Positions 6,970 through 13,675 of a DNA stretch of 36,600 nucleotides are shown one piece after another. The number at the start of each line of letters is the position of its first letter. The stretch's first letter is position 1. The notes below the pieces were generated by a model. It was not told the origin of the DNA. It made no database searches and was given only the letters and a program-made list of their open reading frames with translations. The translations under genes were made by a program, and so were the position numbers. The stretch comes from an uncultured Collinsella sp. (GTDB taxonomy: Bacteria > Actinomycetota > Coriobacteriia > Coriobacteriales > Coriobacteriaceae). The stretch covers positions 1 through 36,600 of the forward strand of contig URRN01000007.1 of the NCBI GenBank assembly GCA_900550185.1, given 5' to 3'.

Positions 6970-7872
6970 CTATGCTTTCGTGTTCGCGCGCGACAAGTCG
7001 CGATGGGAAATGCTCACGTGATACTGGGCGCCTTCCAAATAACGCGCCGTGGCCTCGGCGATGGCAACGCTGCGGTGTTGACCGCCCGTGCAACCGATGG
7101 CGATAGAAAGCTGCGGCTTGCCCTCCGCGATATAGCCGGGCATGACCGTATCGAGCAGCTGCGTCCAGGCCTTCCAGAACTCCTGGGTCTTGGGATGGTC
7201 CAGAACAAAGTCGGAGACTTTCTTATCGAGACCGGTCATGGTGCGCATCTCGGGATCGTAGAACGGATTGGGCAGGAAGCGAACGTCGATCATAATGTCC
7301 GCCTCGACGGGCATACCGTGCTTAAAGCCAAACGAGAACACGTGAACGTCCATGAGCTGCTGGTCGGACAACTCGGAGAACGCCATGCGCAATTTATTGC
7401 GCAGGGCAGAGGTGCGCAGACGGCTCGTGTCGATGATCATATCGGCTCGATCGCGCACACCCTGCAGCTGCAGACGCTCCCGCTGAATCGCATCGGCCGT
7501 AGTCTCCCCCGGCTTGGCAATGGGATGGCGGCGGCGGTTTTCGCTATAACGACGGATCAGCACCTCGTCAGAGGCCTCCAGGAACACGATGTCGCAGCTC
7601 ATCTCGCGCTCTTCGAGCGCGGCGACCGCATCGAGCAACTCGTCAAACAGTCCCTGGCTACGCAAATCGCAGGTGACGGCGAGATGCCTGCCCACGCCCG
7701 TATTGATGCCAACGAGCTCGGCAAGCTGGGCAATCAGACGCGGAGGCAGGTTATCAATGCAAAAATAGCCCATGTCCTCGAACACGTGCATGGCCTGTGT
7801 GCGGCCCGATCCGGACATTCCGGTGATGATGACGATATCGGGGATGCGCTCCGAGCGCTCCGCCGCATCCAT
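6970..7872 (-). CDS. rapZ: RapZ/YvcJ family RNase adapter, P-loop protein
   Basis: The 300-residue protein has an N-terminal P-loop (residues 18-25, GMSGSGRT) in which the usual Lys is Arg24; this K-to-R form is common in actinobacterial RapZ. Further family motifs are FEDMGYFCIDNLPP, DLRS, FLEASDEVLIRRYSENRRRHP and the C-terminal IGCTGGQHRSV. In E. coli RapZ steers RNase E to GlmZ RNA and senses glucosamine 6-phosphate; in Gram-positives its role is less clear. I start it at the ATG at 7872, which has GGGAG 5 bases upstream; upstream in-frame starts lack a site. A TATACT at 7959-7964 (minus strand) could be its -10 box, which would place the nanE terminator hairpin in its leader. Confidence 0.95.
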   Translation of the reverse strand: MDAAERSERIPDIVIITGMSGSGRTQAMHVFEDMGYFCIDNLPPRLIAQLAELVGINTGVGRHLAVTCDLRSQGLFDELLDAVAALEEREMSCDIVFLEASDEVLIRRYSENRRRHPIAKPGETTADAIQRERLQLQGVRDRADMIIDTSRLRTSALRNKLRMAFSELSDQQLMDVHVFSFGFKHGMPVEADIMIDVRFLPNPFYDPEMRTMTGLDKKVSDFVLDHPKTQEFWKAWTQLLDTVMPGYIAEGKPQLSIAIGCTGGQHRSVAIAEATARYLEGAQYHVSISHRDLSRANTKA

Positions 7873-7902
7873 GGCATCTCCCTTTTGCATGTGCTGCCTC
7901 CC

Positions 7903-7940
7903 GAAAACAAGCGCGGGACCCAGCAACCCGGATCCCGCGC
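7903..7940 (-). terminator. Terminator of the sialic acid operon (after nanE)
   Basis: On the minus strand GCGCGGGA and TCCCGCGC (7911-7918 and 7933-7940) form an 8-bp stem with further CC/GG pairing inside, followed by TTGTTTTC. It lies about 50 bases after the nanE stop and 30 bases before rapZ, marking the end of the nan operon. Confidence 0.8.
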
Positions 7941-7991
7941 GGTCAATTGCCTATATTGAGTATACCGCCCCGAGCGGATACGAGGCCTGTC

Positions 7992-8678
7992 TTACGCCTC
8001 AAGCGCAGCCTTGAACCAACTCGTAATACTCGTGGGGTGCGTGATGGCGGTGCCGACGACAACGGCCCAGGCGCCAGCATCGATCGCGGCGCGAGCCTCC
8101 TCGGGCGTGTGCACGCGACCCTCGCAGATGATGGGAAGACCGGGGAATTCCTCGGTCGCCTGACGCAGGAGCGGCAGGTCGGGACCATCGGCCATGGTGC
8201 AGTCGATGGCGGCGACGCCGTGAGAAAGCGTGGTGGATACCAGGTCAAAGCCCATATCAACCGCACGGCGAATGTCCTCGATGGTGGCACAGTCGGCCAT
8301 CAGGAGCACGCCCTCCTCGTGCAGCGGACGGAAGGTGTCCTCGACGGTCTTGCCATCGGGACGCGGGCGATCAGTGGCGTCAATTGCCACGATGTCGGCA
8401 CCGGCGGCAACGCAGGCGCGAGCATGGCGCAGCGTCGGCGTGATGTAGACGCCCTCGTGTCCATCCTTCCACAAGCCGATGACGGGGACCTCGCAGCGGC
8501 CCTTAATGGCGGCGATGTCGGCAAGACCCTGGCAGCGAATAGCGGCGGCGCCGCCAAGCTCGCAGGCGCGAGACATCTGAGCCATGGTTTCGGGCGTACG
8601 AAGCGGCTCGCCCATATAGGCCTGAACGCTCACGACGAGCTTTCCCTTCAGGGATTGAATCAAAGGATCAACGGTCAT
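7992..8678 (-). CDS. nanE: N-acetylmannosamine-6-phosphate 2-epimerase
   Basis: It converts N-acetylmannosamine 6-phosphate into N-acetylglucosamine 6-phosphate, the last dedicated step of sialic acid breakdown. The 228-residue TIM barrel shows the NanE signatures: VSVQAYMGEPLR at the N-terminus, GGAAAIRCQG, PVIGLWK with the catalytic Lys, DATDRPRPDG and a phosphate-binding end (CEGRVHTPEEA, VVVGTAITHP). The ATG at 8678 gives MTVDPLIQSL, with AAAGG about 11 bases upstream. A start at 8717 is possible but would fall inside the upstream stem structure. It follows nanK on the same strand after a 98-base inverted repeat. Confidence 0.95.
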   Translation of the reverse strand: MTVDPLIQSLKGKLVVSVQAYMGEPLRTPETMAQMSRACELGGAAAIRCQGLADIAAIKGRCEVPVIGLWKDGHEGVYITPTLRHARACVAAGADIVAIDATDRPRPDGKTVEDTFRPLHEEGVLLMADCATIEDIRRAVDMGFDLVSTTLSHGVAAIDCTMADGPDLPLLRQATEEFPGLPIICEGRVHTPEEARAAIDAGAWAVVVGTAITHPTSITSWFKAALEA

Positions 8679-8703
8679 GTGCGACTCAACCTTTCTCAAA
8701 ACA

Positions 8704-8801
8704 GCCTTCTGAGACACCGCACCTTGACGTTCAAACCGTCGCTCGCGTACCGAAGTACGCTTCGCTCCTCTTTCACGTCAATCTGCGGCACCTCAGAAGG
8801 C
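8704..8801. repeat. Long imperfect inverted repeat between nanK and nanE
   Basis: The 98-base element folds symmetrically. The outer 10-bp stem is GCCTTCTGAG with CTCAGAAGGC. A 3-base mismatch follows, then CCGCA with TGCGG (5 bp), a 2-base mismatch, and TTGACGT with ACGTCAA (7 bp). The 44-base loop holds a further perfect hairpin, GCGTAC-CGAA-GTACGC (8745-8760). Mismatches are the same length on both sides. It may be an mRNA-processing or stabilising structure, or a mobile palindromic repeat. There is no T-run for termination. Confidence 0.7.
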
Positions 8802-8818
8802 GCACTTGGTAGTTATGT

Positions 8819-9784
8819 TTACTTCAACGACGCAAGAAGGTGTTCGGCGGCACCGATAAGCGGCGCGTCGCCCTCCAGAGAACCGATGAGGATCGGCGTG
8901 TCCTGAAGCGGGTCGAGCGCCTGGCTGGCATAGCCCTCGTGCACCGAGTCCTTCCACGTCTGCGAGCGCCAATCGGGACCCTGGTGAATCACACCGCCCG
9001 AAAGCACGATGACCTCCGGGTCAAGGATATTGGCGAGCGAGCCCAAGCTGGCGCCCAGCGCAAAGCCAGCGTCATGGATGACCTCGGTTGCCTTTGCGTC
9101 GCCCGCGCGGCACAGGTCGTTCACATCGCGACCGACCGAAGGACGGCTGGGGTCGACGCGGCCAAAGCGCTCATCGTACATACGACCAATGGAAGTGCCC
9201 GAAGCGACAGACTCAAGATGGCCGGAACGCCCGCAGGCGCAGGGAATGCCGGCGGCAGCCGAGCACTCGATGTGGCCCATATGGCCGGCAGCACCATGGA
9301 AGCCCTGCATCACGCGGCCGTTCTCGACATATGCGCCGCCGATGCCCGTGCCGATGCCCAGACACAAGACGGAGAACTTGCCCTTACCGACGCCCCAGTG
9401 GGCCTCGCCCAGAGCATGAGCCTGCACGTCGCCCACAACGGCAACGGGAAGACCAAGGTCCTCGCGCAGACGCGGCCCCAACTGAACACCGGACCAGCCG
9501 GGCATAATCTCGTTGGCATACGCGATGGCGCCCGTCTTGGGATCGACGACGCCGGCGGCACCGATACCGACACCGAGGACCTCGACATCGGGATTCGCCT
9601 CAAGAGCGGCCTTGATGGACGCCTCGATACGCTGGAAGACAGCCTCGCCGCCCTCCTGGGCCTCGGTAGGAACCTCGGCCTCAAATACGGGATGGGGCAC
9701 GCTGCCGTCAGCCGGATACTCCATAATGGCAGTCGCAATCTTGGTGCCGCCGATATCGACGGAGCAAACGTACTTGTTCTCCAT
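8819..9784 (-). CDS. nanK: ROK-family kinase, probable N-acetylmannosamine kinase
   Basis: It phosphorylates N-acetylmannosamine with ATP, between the lyase and the epimerase. The 321-residue protein has the ROK layout: N-terminal phosphate motif SVDIGGTKIA, catalytic Asp119 in VGDVQAHALGE, CLGIGTGIGG, and the zinc region GHIEC...CACGRSGHLE (residues 170-191). In most ROK kinases the last motif is CxCGxxGCxE; here the third cysteine is His189. The ATG at 9784 has AAGGAG at ideal distance; an earlier in-frame start at 9811 would overrun that site. Substrate is assigned from its place between nanA and nanE, since ROK sequence alone does not settle it. Confidence 0.88.
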   Translation of the reverse strand: MENKYVCSVDIGGTKIATAIMEYPADGSVPHPVFEAEVPTEAQEGGEAVFQRIEASIKAALEANPDVEVLGVGIGAAGVVDPKTGAIAYANEIMPGWSGVQLGPRLREDLGLPVAVVGDVQAHALGEAHWGVGKGKFSVLCLGIGTGIGGAYVENGRVMQGFHGAAGHMGHIECSAAAGIPCACGRSGHLESVASGTSIGRMYDERFGRVDPSRPSVGRDVNDLCRAGDAKATEVIHDAGFALGASLGSLANILDPEVIVLSGGVIHQGPDWRSQTWKDSVHEGYASQALDPLQDTPILIGSLEGDAPLIGAAEHLLASLK

Positions 9785-9861
9785 GTCGCTCTCCTTAGGA
9801 GATAAAAACAACTACAGGAAATGCGCCGTCAGGCTAGCCGTCACAGCGCAGTAAAGGTTAT

Positions 9862-9949
9862 CCAGGTGCCCGAGATCGCCGAGAAACCGTGTGGCCATTG
9901 ACCTAATGGGTCATGGCCACACGGTTGAACGGCGAGGTCGGGTGCCTGG
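9862..9949. repeat. Long imperfect inverted repeat downstream of nanA
   Basis: The 88-base element lies immediately after the nanA stop. From outside inwards it pairs CCAGG/CCTGG, CCCGA/TCGGG, TCGCCG/CGGCGA, then a 14-bp perfect block AACCGTGTGGCCAT/ATGGCCACACGGTT, then GACC/GGTC around a short loop. The internal mismatches (2, 2 and 3 bases) are equal on both sides. No clear T-run follows on the minus strand. The same design appears again between nanK and nanE. Confidence 0.75.
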
Positions 9950-9956
9950 GAAAGCT

Positions 9957-10877
9957 TTAAAGGAGGCCGTTGTCCTGGAGGACCTTCTTAATCGCCTCGA
10001 CGTTCTCGCCGGTCATGGCCTTCACCGGGCGCGGCATGGTCGGGCTGTCGAAGATGCCCATGAGATTCATAGCGGTCTTGAAGGCACCAACGCCGCCGGC
10101 ATAGCCCTGAACGCCCGAGGTGACATCCCAGATGTGGGAGATCTCGTTGAGGCGATCCTGCTCGGCCTTGACGGTAGCCCAGTCGCCGGCCTGAGCGGCC
10201 TTCCACTGACGCACGTAGCCCTCGGGCTCAACGTTGGCGAGACCCGGGACGGAACCGTCAGCGCCGCCGAGATAGGCGCCGTCGACAACAACCTCGTGAC
10301 CGGTGAGGATGCTCATCGGATGGCCGTTCTTCTCGTTCTCCTGAACGAGATAGCGGAACGAGATGTCATCGCCCGAGGAATCCTTGACGCCGGCCAGGAC
10401 GCCCTCGGCGCCGAGCTTGGCAAGGAGCTTCCAGGGGAGCTTGGTGTGGACGCACACGGGGATGTCGTAGGCAAAGATGGGCAGGTCGAGTTCCTCGTGC
10501 AGGATGCGGAAGTGCTCCTCGACCTCGGTCATACCCTGCAGGGCATAGAACGGGCAGGTGGCGACGAGGGCATCGGCGCCCAGCTCCTGGGCGACCTTGC
10601 CGTGCTCAATCATGCGCTCGGTCTCGGTATCGATGATGCCGACCAGAACAGGCACGCGGTGATCGACGATGCGCACGGCCTCGGCGATGATCTGACGACG
10701 ACGCTCGTCGGTGGAGAAGACGACCTCGCCCGAGGAGCCCAGGAAGAACAGGCCATCGACGCCGGCATCGATCATGCGGTTGATGCTGCGCTCAAAGGAG
10801 GCAACATCGAGCTGGTGATCTTCGGTATCGGGAACAACGACGGGAGGGATAACGCCGGTGAATTTCTGAGTTGCCAC
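9957..10877 (-). CDS. nanA: DapA/NanA-family lyase, probable N-acetylneuraminate lyase
   Basis: It would cleave N-acetylneuraminate into N-acetylmannosamine and pyruvate. The 306-residue TIM barrel belongs to the dihydrodipicolinate synthase/N-acetylneuraminate lyase family: GSSGEVV (the GxxGE pyruvate motif), CPFYALQGMTEVEEHF with the catalytic Tyr, AYDIP, and VLAGVKDSSGD with the Schiff-base Lys. NanA proteins usually have YNIP where this has YDIP, so the exact substrate is less certain than the fold; nanK and nanE downstream make a sialic acid lyase the best call. I start at the GTG at 10877 (MATQKFTGV), with AAGGAG 6 bases upstream. An earlier start at 10961 would overlap the esterase-like gene. 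Confidence 0.82.
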   Translation of the reverse strand: MATQKFTGVIPPVVVPDTEDHQLDVASFERSINRMIDAGVDGLFFLGSSGEVVFSTDERRRQIIAEAVRIVDHRVPVLVGIIDTETERMIEHGKVAQELGADALVATCPFYALQGMTEVEEHFRILHEELDLPIFAYDIPVCVHTKLPWKLLAKLGAEGVLAGVKDSSGDDISFRYLVQENEKNGHPMSILTGHEVVVDGAYLGGADGSVPGLANVEPEGYVRQWKAAQAGDWATVKAEQDRLNEISHIWDVTSGVQGYAGGVGAFKTAMNLMGIFDSPTMPRPVKAMTGENVEAIKKVLQDNGLL

Positions 10878-10945
10878 AAGAATCTCCTTAGTTGTCTGGC
10901 GGGCGGCCCTATGCCACCCACTCTTGTTGGCAGTGTCCAGGCCGT

Positions 10946-11797
10946 CTAGGCCAAAGAACACGAGTAGAACGTTTGGTTAAAAAAGTCGACGACTTCATTT
11001 TCGAACGCATTGATGCGCTCGTGAGCGTATTTTGCATAGATGATATGCCTCCGGTCACACTCAAGACCGTTGAATACGGCAAACTGATCCTTGGGATCGC
11101 TCACGGTATCCATAAGCGATGTGCCCATGAGCACCGATTCGCGCACCCGAGACGACAGCGCCTCGAGGCCGCCAGGAAGCGGATTGGCAACCGCCGTGCA
11201 GGCGAGGCCCCGCTCGTCCAGAGCAGAAACCGCCAGCGCGACTCCGCCGCCAAGGCCCTCGCCCCATGCAAAGATGCGGTCGGGGTCCATGCCATCAAGA
11301 TTGCGCGCCACCTTCGCCAGCGCGCAACCCCAACGGACGCGCTCGACAAAAGCGGGCGAAGAAATCCCCCGCCGCAGGTCGTCCGCACCAGCAACATCGT
11401 CATCCAGCGCGAGGACGGCATACCCCATGGCGGCAAATCTCGTCATGTGATGCCAGCCGCGCACAGGCCGATCGATGTCGTGGAACATCAGGCACAGCGG
11501 CACGCGCTCAGATACTCGGGCACGACCGACAGGCTCGATCAAACGAGCGTGAATCGCATCGTCACCGAGCTCAAAGGAGACCTCCGAGTAACGGGCGCAG
11601 GGGTTAACAAAGTCAATCGCCGTAATGGCCAGGCCTTGAATCTCAAGATTCGAAGCGCATGTCTCTAAATCAGAAACATCTGCCTGGACATCACCGCGCC
11701 AGTCCCGATATTCTGCGAGCCTTGACGAAACCGTTCCAGGAATTCCCACGAGTCCGGGGACAATCAGCTCGTCAACATTGCTCTCGCACTTAGACAT
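10946..11797 (-). CDS. CE7-like alpha/beta hydrolase paralogue lacking the catalytic serine
   Basis: This 283-residue protein is a shortened, diverged copy of the neighbouring CE7 esterase. The best anchor is the C-terminal part: SLMDTVSDPKDQFAVFNGLECDRRH aligns with TADIVCPPATQFAVYNNLTCEKRH of the neighbour. At the nucleophile elbow the neighbour has GASQGG, but this copy has GEGLGG: Gly181 replaces Ser. The triad Asp and His remain (MDTVSDP, AHERI). The CPGQGG loop of CE7 is also lost. It is intact as a reading frame, so it is probably not simple decay. It may be a non-catalytic partner or bind a ligand. It starts within the stop of the upstream esterase (8-base overlap ATGTCTAA, GGGAGG upstream), so the two are translationally coupled. 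Confidence 0.8.
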   Translation of the reverse strand: MSKCESNVDELIVPGLVGIPGTVSSRLAEYRDWRGDVQADVSDLETCASNLEIQGLAITAIDFVNPCARYSEVSFELGDDAIHARLIEPVGRARVSERVPLCLMFHDIDRPVRGWHHMTRFAAMGYAVLALDDDVAGADDLRRGISSPAFVERVRWGCALAKVARNLDGMDPDRIFAWGEGLGGGVALAVSALDERGLACTAVANPLPGGLEALSSRVRESVLMGTSLMDTVSDPKDQFAVFNGLECDRRHIIYAKYAHERINAFENEVVDFFNQTFYSCSLA

Positions 11798-12767
11798 GAG
11801 CCTCCCCTCCCTTGCAGAAAAACGGAATGATCAGATCGTCAAAATCCTGAATCTCCTCGTGGCCAAAGCCTTCAAAGAACTCATGACGCTTTTCGCAGGT
11901 CAGGTTGTTATAGACCGCAAACTGCGTCGCTGGCGGACAGACGATATCGGCTGTGCCGGTGCCAAACAACACGGGGCATTTGACCATAGGGGCAAAGTTC
12001 TTGGAATCGAAGTACGCCAGCTTGGCATAGGCTTCGTCAATACGAGTCGAGTCCTCGTCAAACCAGCGAGACCAATAGCGCAGGCCCTCGTAGGCAATGT
12101 CGTCGGCATCCAAATCCCAGACTAGGCGGAAATCTGACAGGAAGGGATAGAGGATGGCGGCACGATTGATAAGCTCGCTGTTAAGCGCACAGGTCGCAAT
12201 GCCCAAACCGCCGCCCTGCGACGCGCCGTTCACAAACACACGCGCAAGATCGATGCCCTCGAGCTCGCGAACGATGCGGCACAGGATGCGAATATCTTGG
12301 TGCAAGCGGACATAGTAGAGGTTGGCCGGATCGCCGTCGATACCGGCGACGATATGACCGGCAACCGTTGTGCCCTCAAATCCACCAATGTCCTCGGAGG
12401 GACCTCCTTGGCCGGGGCAGTCGAGGGCGATGAGTGCCATGCCCATGCCCGCAAACGACGCCTGCTCAAACCAGCTGCGGCTTGCACCCGGATACCCATG
12501 GAACTGAAGTACCAATGGCACGGGCTCGTCCGAGACGGGTTTAAGGTACTTGGCATGCAGGCGCGCGCCACACATGCCGGTATACCAGAGGTCGAAAAGC
12601 TGGCAGGTCGCGGCATCGGCGACCGCTGCCGTCTCGATCGCATAGTCAAGCCCGACGGCGTCGGCCTCGGCCATGCGATCCTTCCAAAAGAGATCGAAAT
12701 CTGATGGACGGGGCATGGCGCCTCGATATTCATCAAATTGATGTTGTAGCTCCTGAGCACTTGGCAT
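11790..12767 (-). CDS. CE7-family acetyl esterase (acetylxylan esterase/cephalosporin-C deacetylase type)
   Basis: The 325-residue alpha/beta hydrolase removes O-acetyl groups from sugars. It has FHGYPGASRSW (oxyanion region), LDCPGQGGPSED (CE7 RGQG-type loop), the YYVRLHQDIRIL segment, nucleophile Ser183 in NGASQGG, Asp274 in GTADIVCPP and His303 in GFGHEE, so the catalytic triad is complete. Length fits CE7 enzymes (about 320). I start at the ATG at 12767; a TTG at 12782 is possible, and the ribosome binding site is weak for both. Family substrates include acetylated xylo-oligosaccharides, but no xylan gene is nearby. Its place inside a sialic acid operon suggests O-acetylated sialic acids as substrate; that is inference. 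Confidence 0.88.
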   Translation of the reverse strand: MPSAQELQHQFDEYRGAMPRPSDFDLFWKDRMAEADAVGLDYAIETAAVADAATCQLFDLWYTGMCGARLHAKYLKPVSDEPVPLVLQFHGYPGASRSWFEQASFAGMGMALIALDCPGQGGPSEDIGGFEGTTVAGHIVAGIDGDPANLYYVRLHQDIRILCRIVRELEGIDLARVFVNGASQGGGLGIATCALNSELINRAAILYPFLSDFRLVWDLDADDIAYEGLRYWSRWFDEDSTRIDEAYAKLAYFDSKNFAPMVKCPVLFGTGTADIVCPPATQFAVYNNLTCEKRHEFFEGFGHEEIQDFDDLIIPFFCKGGEAHV

Positions 12768-12803
12768 GGCTCGTGAACCCAACCTTTCGAAATCGCAACG
12801 GAG

Positions 12804-12831
12804 GTGCGCCCGGCAAGGGAACCGGGCGCAC
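12804..12831. other. Hairpin between importer and esterase genes
   Basis: GTGCGCCCGG and CCGGGCGCAC form a perfect 10-bp GC stem with an 8-base loop, 17 bases after the importer ATPase stop. No T-run follows on the minus strand (CTCCGTTGCG). It may act as a barrier to 3' exonucleases, protecting the transporter part of the mRNA, or as a weak terminator. Confidence 0.6.
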
Positions 12832-12847
12832 GGGAGGGAAAGCGAGG

Positions 12848-13675
12848 CTACTCGCCGAGCTTGGGATGCAGCAGCGACGGCGCAGCGCCGAGCAGCATCT
12901 TGGTGTAGGGGTCCTGGGGGTGCTGGAAGACCTGCTTGGCCTCGCCCTGCTCGACGATCTTACCGCCATTCATAACGATGATGTCGTCAGAGATATAGCG
13001 GACCGTCTGGATGTCATGGCTGATGAACACCATGGCCAGGCCGAGCTCCTTCTTAAGGTCGGTCAGCAGGTTCAGAATCTGCGCGCGGACCGAAACGTCC
13101 AGAGCCGAGGTGGGCTCGTCGGCGATGATGGCATCGGGGTTCAGCGACAGGGCACGGGCAATTGCGACGCGCTGACGCTGGCCGCCCGAAAGCTGGCCGG
13201 GAAGAACCTCGGCGGCGGAGCTGGGCAGACCGGTGAGCTCCAAGAGCTCCTTGACGCGCTTCTCCTGCTCGGCCTCGGTACCCAGGTTGTGGACGCGCAT
13301 GGGGTCGAGCAGCTGCTCGCGAACGACCATGCGGGGGTTGAGCGCCGTGGCCGGGTTCTGGAACACGACCGAGATGACGCGACCCATGTGGCGACGGTCC
13401 TCGGCGGTACGTTTGGTAACGTCCTTGCCCTTAAAGTAGACCTTGCCGCTCGTGGGGGCCTGCAGGCCGCACATGACGTTAGCGGTGGTGGACTTACCGC
13501 AACCGGACTCGCCGACGATGCCGATCGTCTGACCGGGCATGAGCTTAATCGTTACACCCTGGACGGCGTGAACCAGGTTGGGGTGCAGAATCGAGCCGGT
13601 ACGGGTCCTAAAGGTGACGTGGACGTCATCAAGGAAGATGATCGGCTCGACGCCGTTGACTGCGGTCTCGCTCAT
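12848..13675 (-). CDS. Oligopeptide-type ABC transporter ATPase (OppF/DppF type), sialic acid importer
   Basis: The 275-residue ATPase has Walker A GESGCGKS (55-62), Q-loop VFQNP, signature LSGGQRQR (162-169), Walker B AIIADEP (182-188) and the switch His in FISHD. The C-terminal PQDPYTKMLL is the peptide-transporter-type extension. The ATG at 13675 directly follows the TAG stop of the fused permease-ATPase. With the ATPase half of that protein it would make the asymmetric ATPase pair of the importer. By sequence alone it is a peptide/opine/nickel-family ATPase; the sialic acid assignment comes from the operon. Confidence 0.93.
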   Translation of the reverse strand: MSETAVNGVEPIIFLDDVHVTFRTRTGSILHPNLVHAVQGVTIKLMPGQTIGIVGESGCGKSTTANVMCGLQAPTSGKVYFKGKDVTKRTAEDRRHMGRVISVVFQNPATALNPRMVVREQLLDPMRVHNLGTEAEQEKRVKELLELTGLPSSAAEVLPGQLSGGQRQRVAIARALSLNPDAIIADEPTSALDVSVRAQILNLLTDLKKELGLAMVFISHDIQTVRYISDDIIVMNGGKIVEQGEAKQVFQHPQDPYTKMLLGAAPSLLHPKLGE

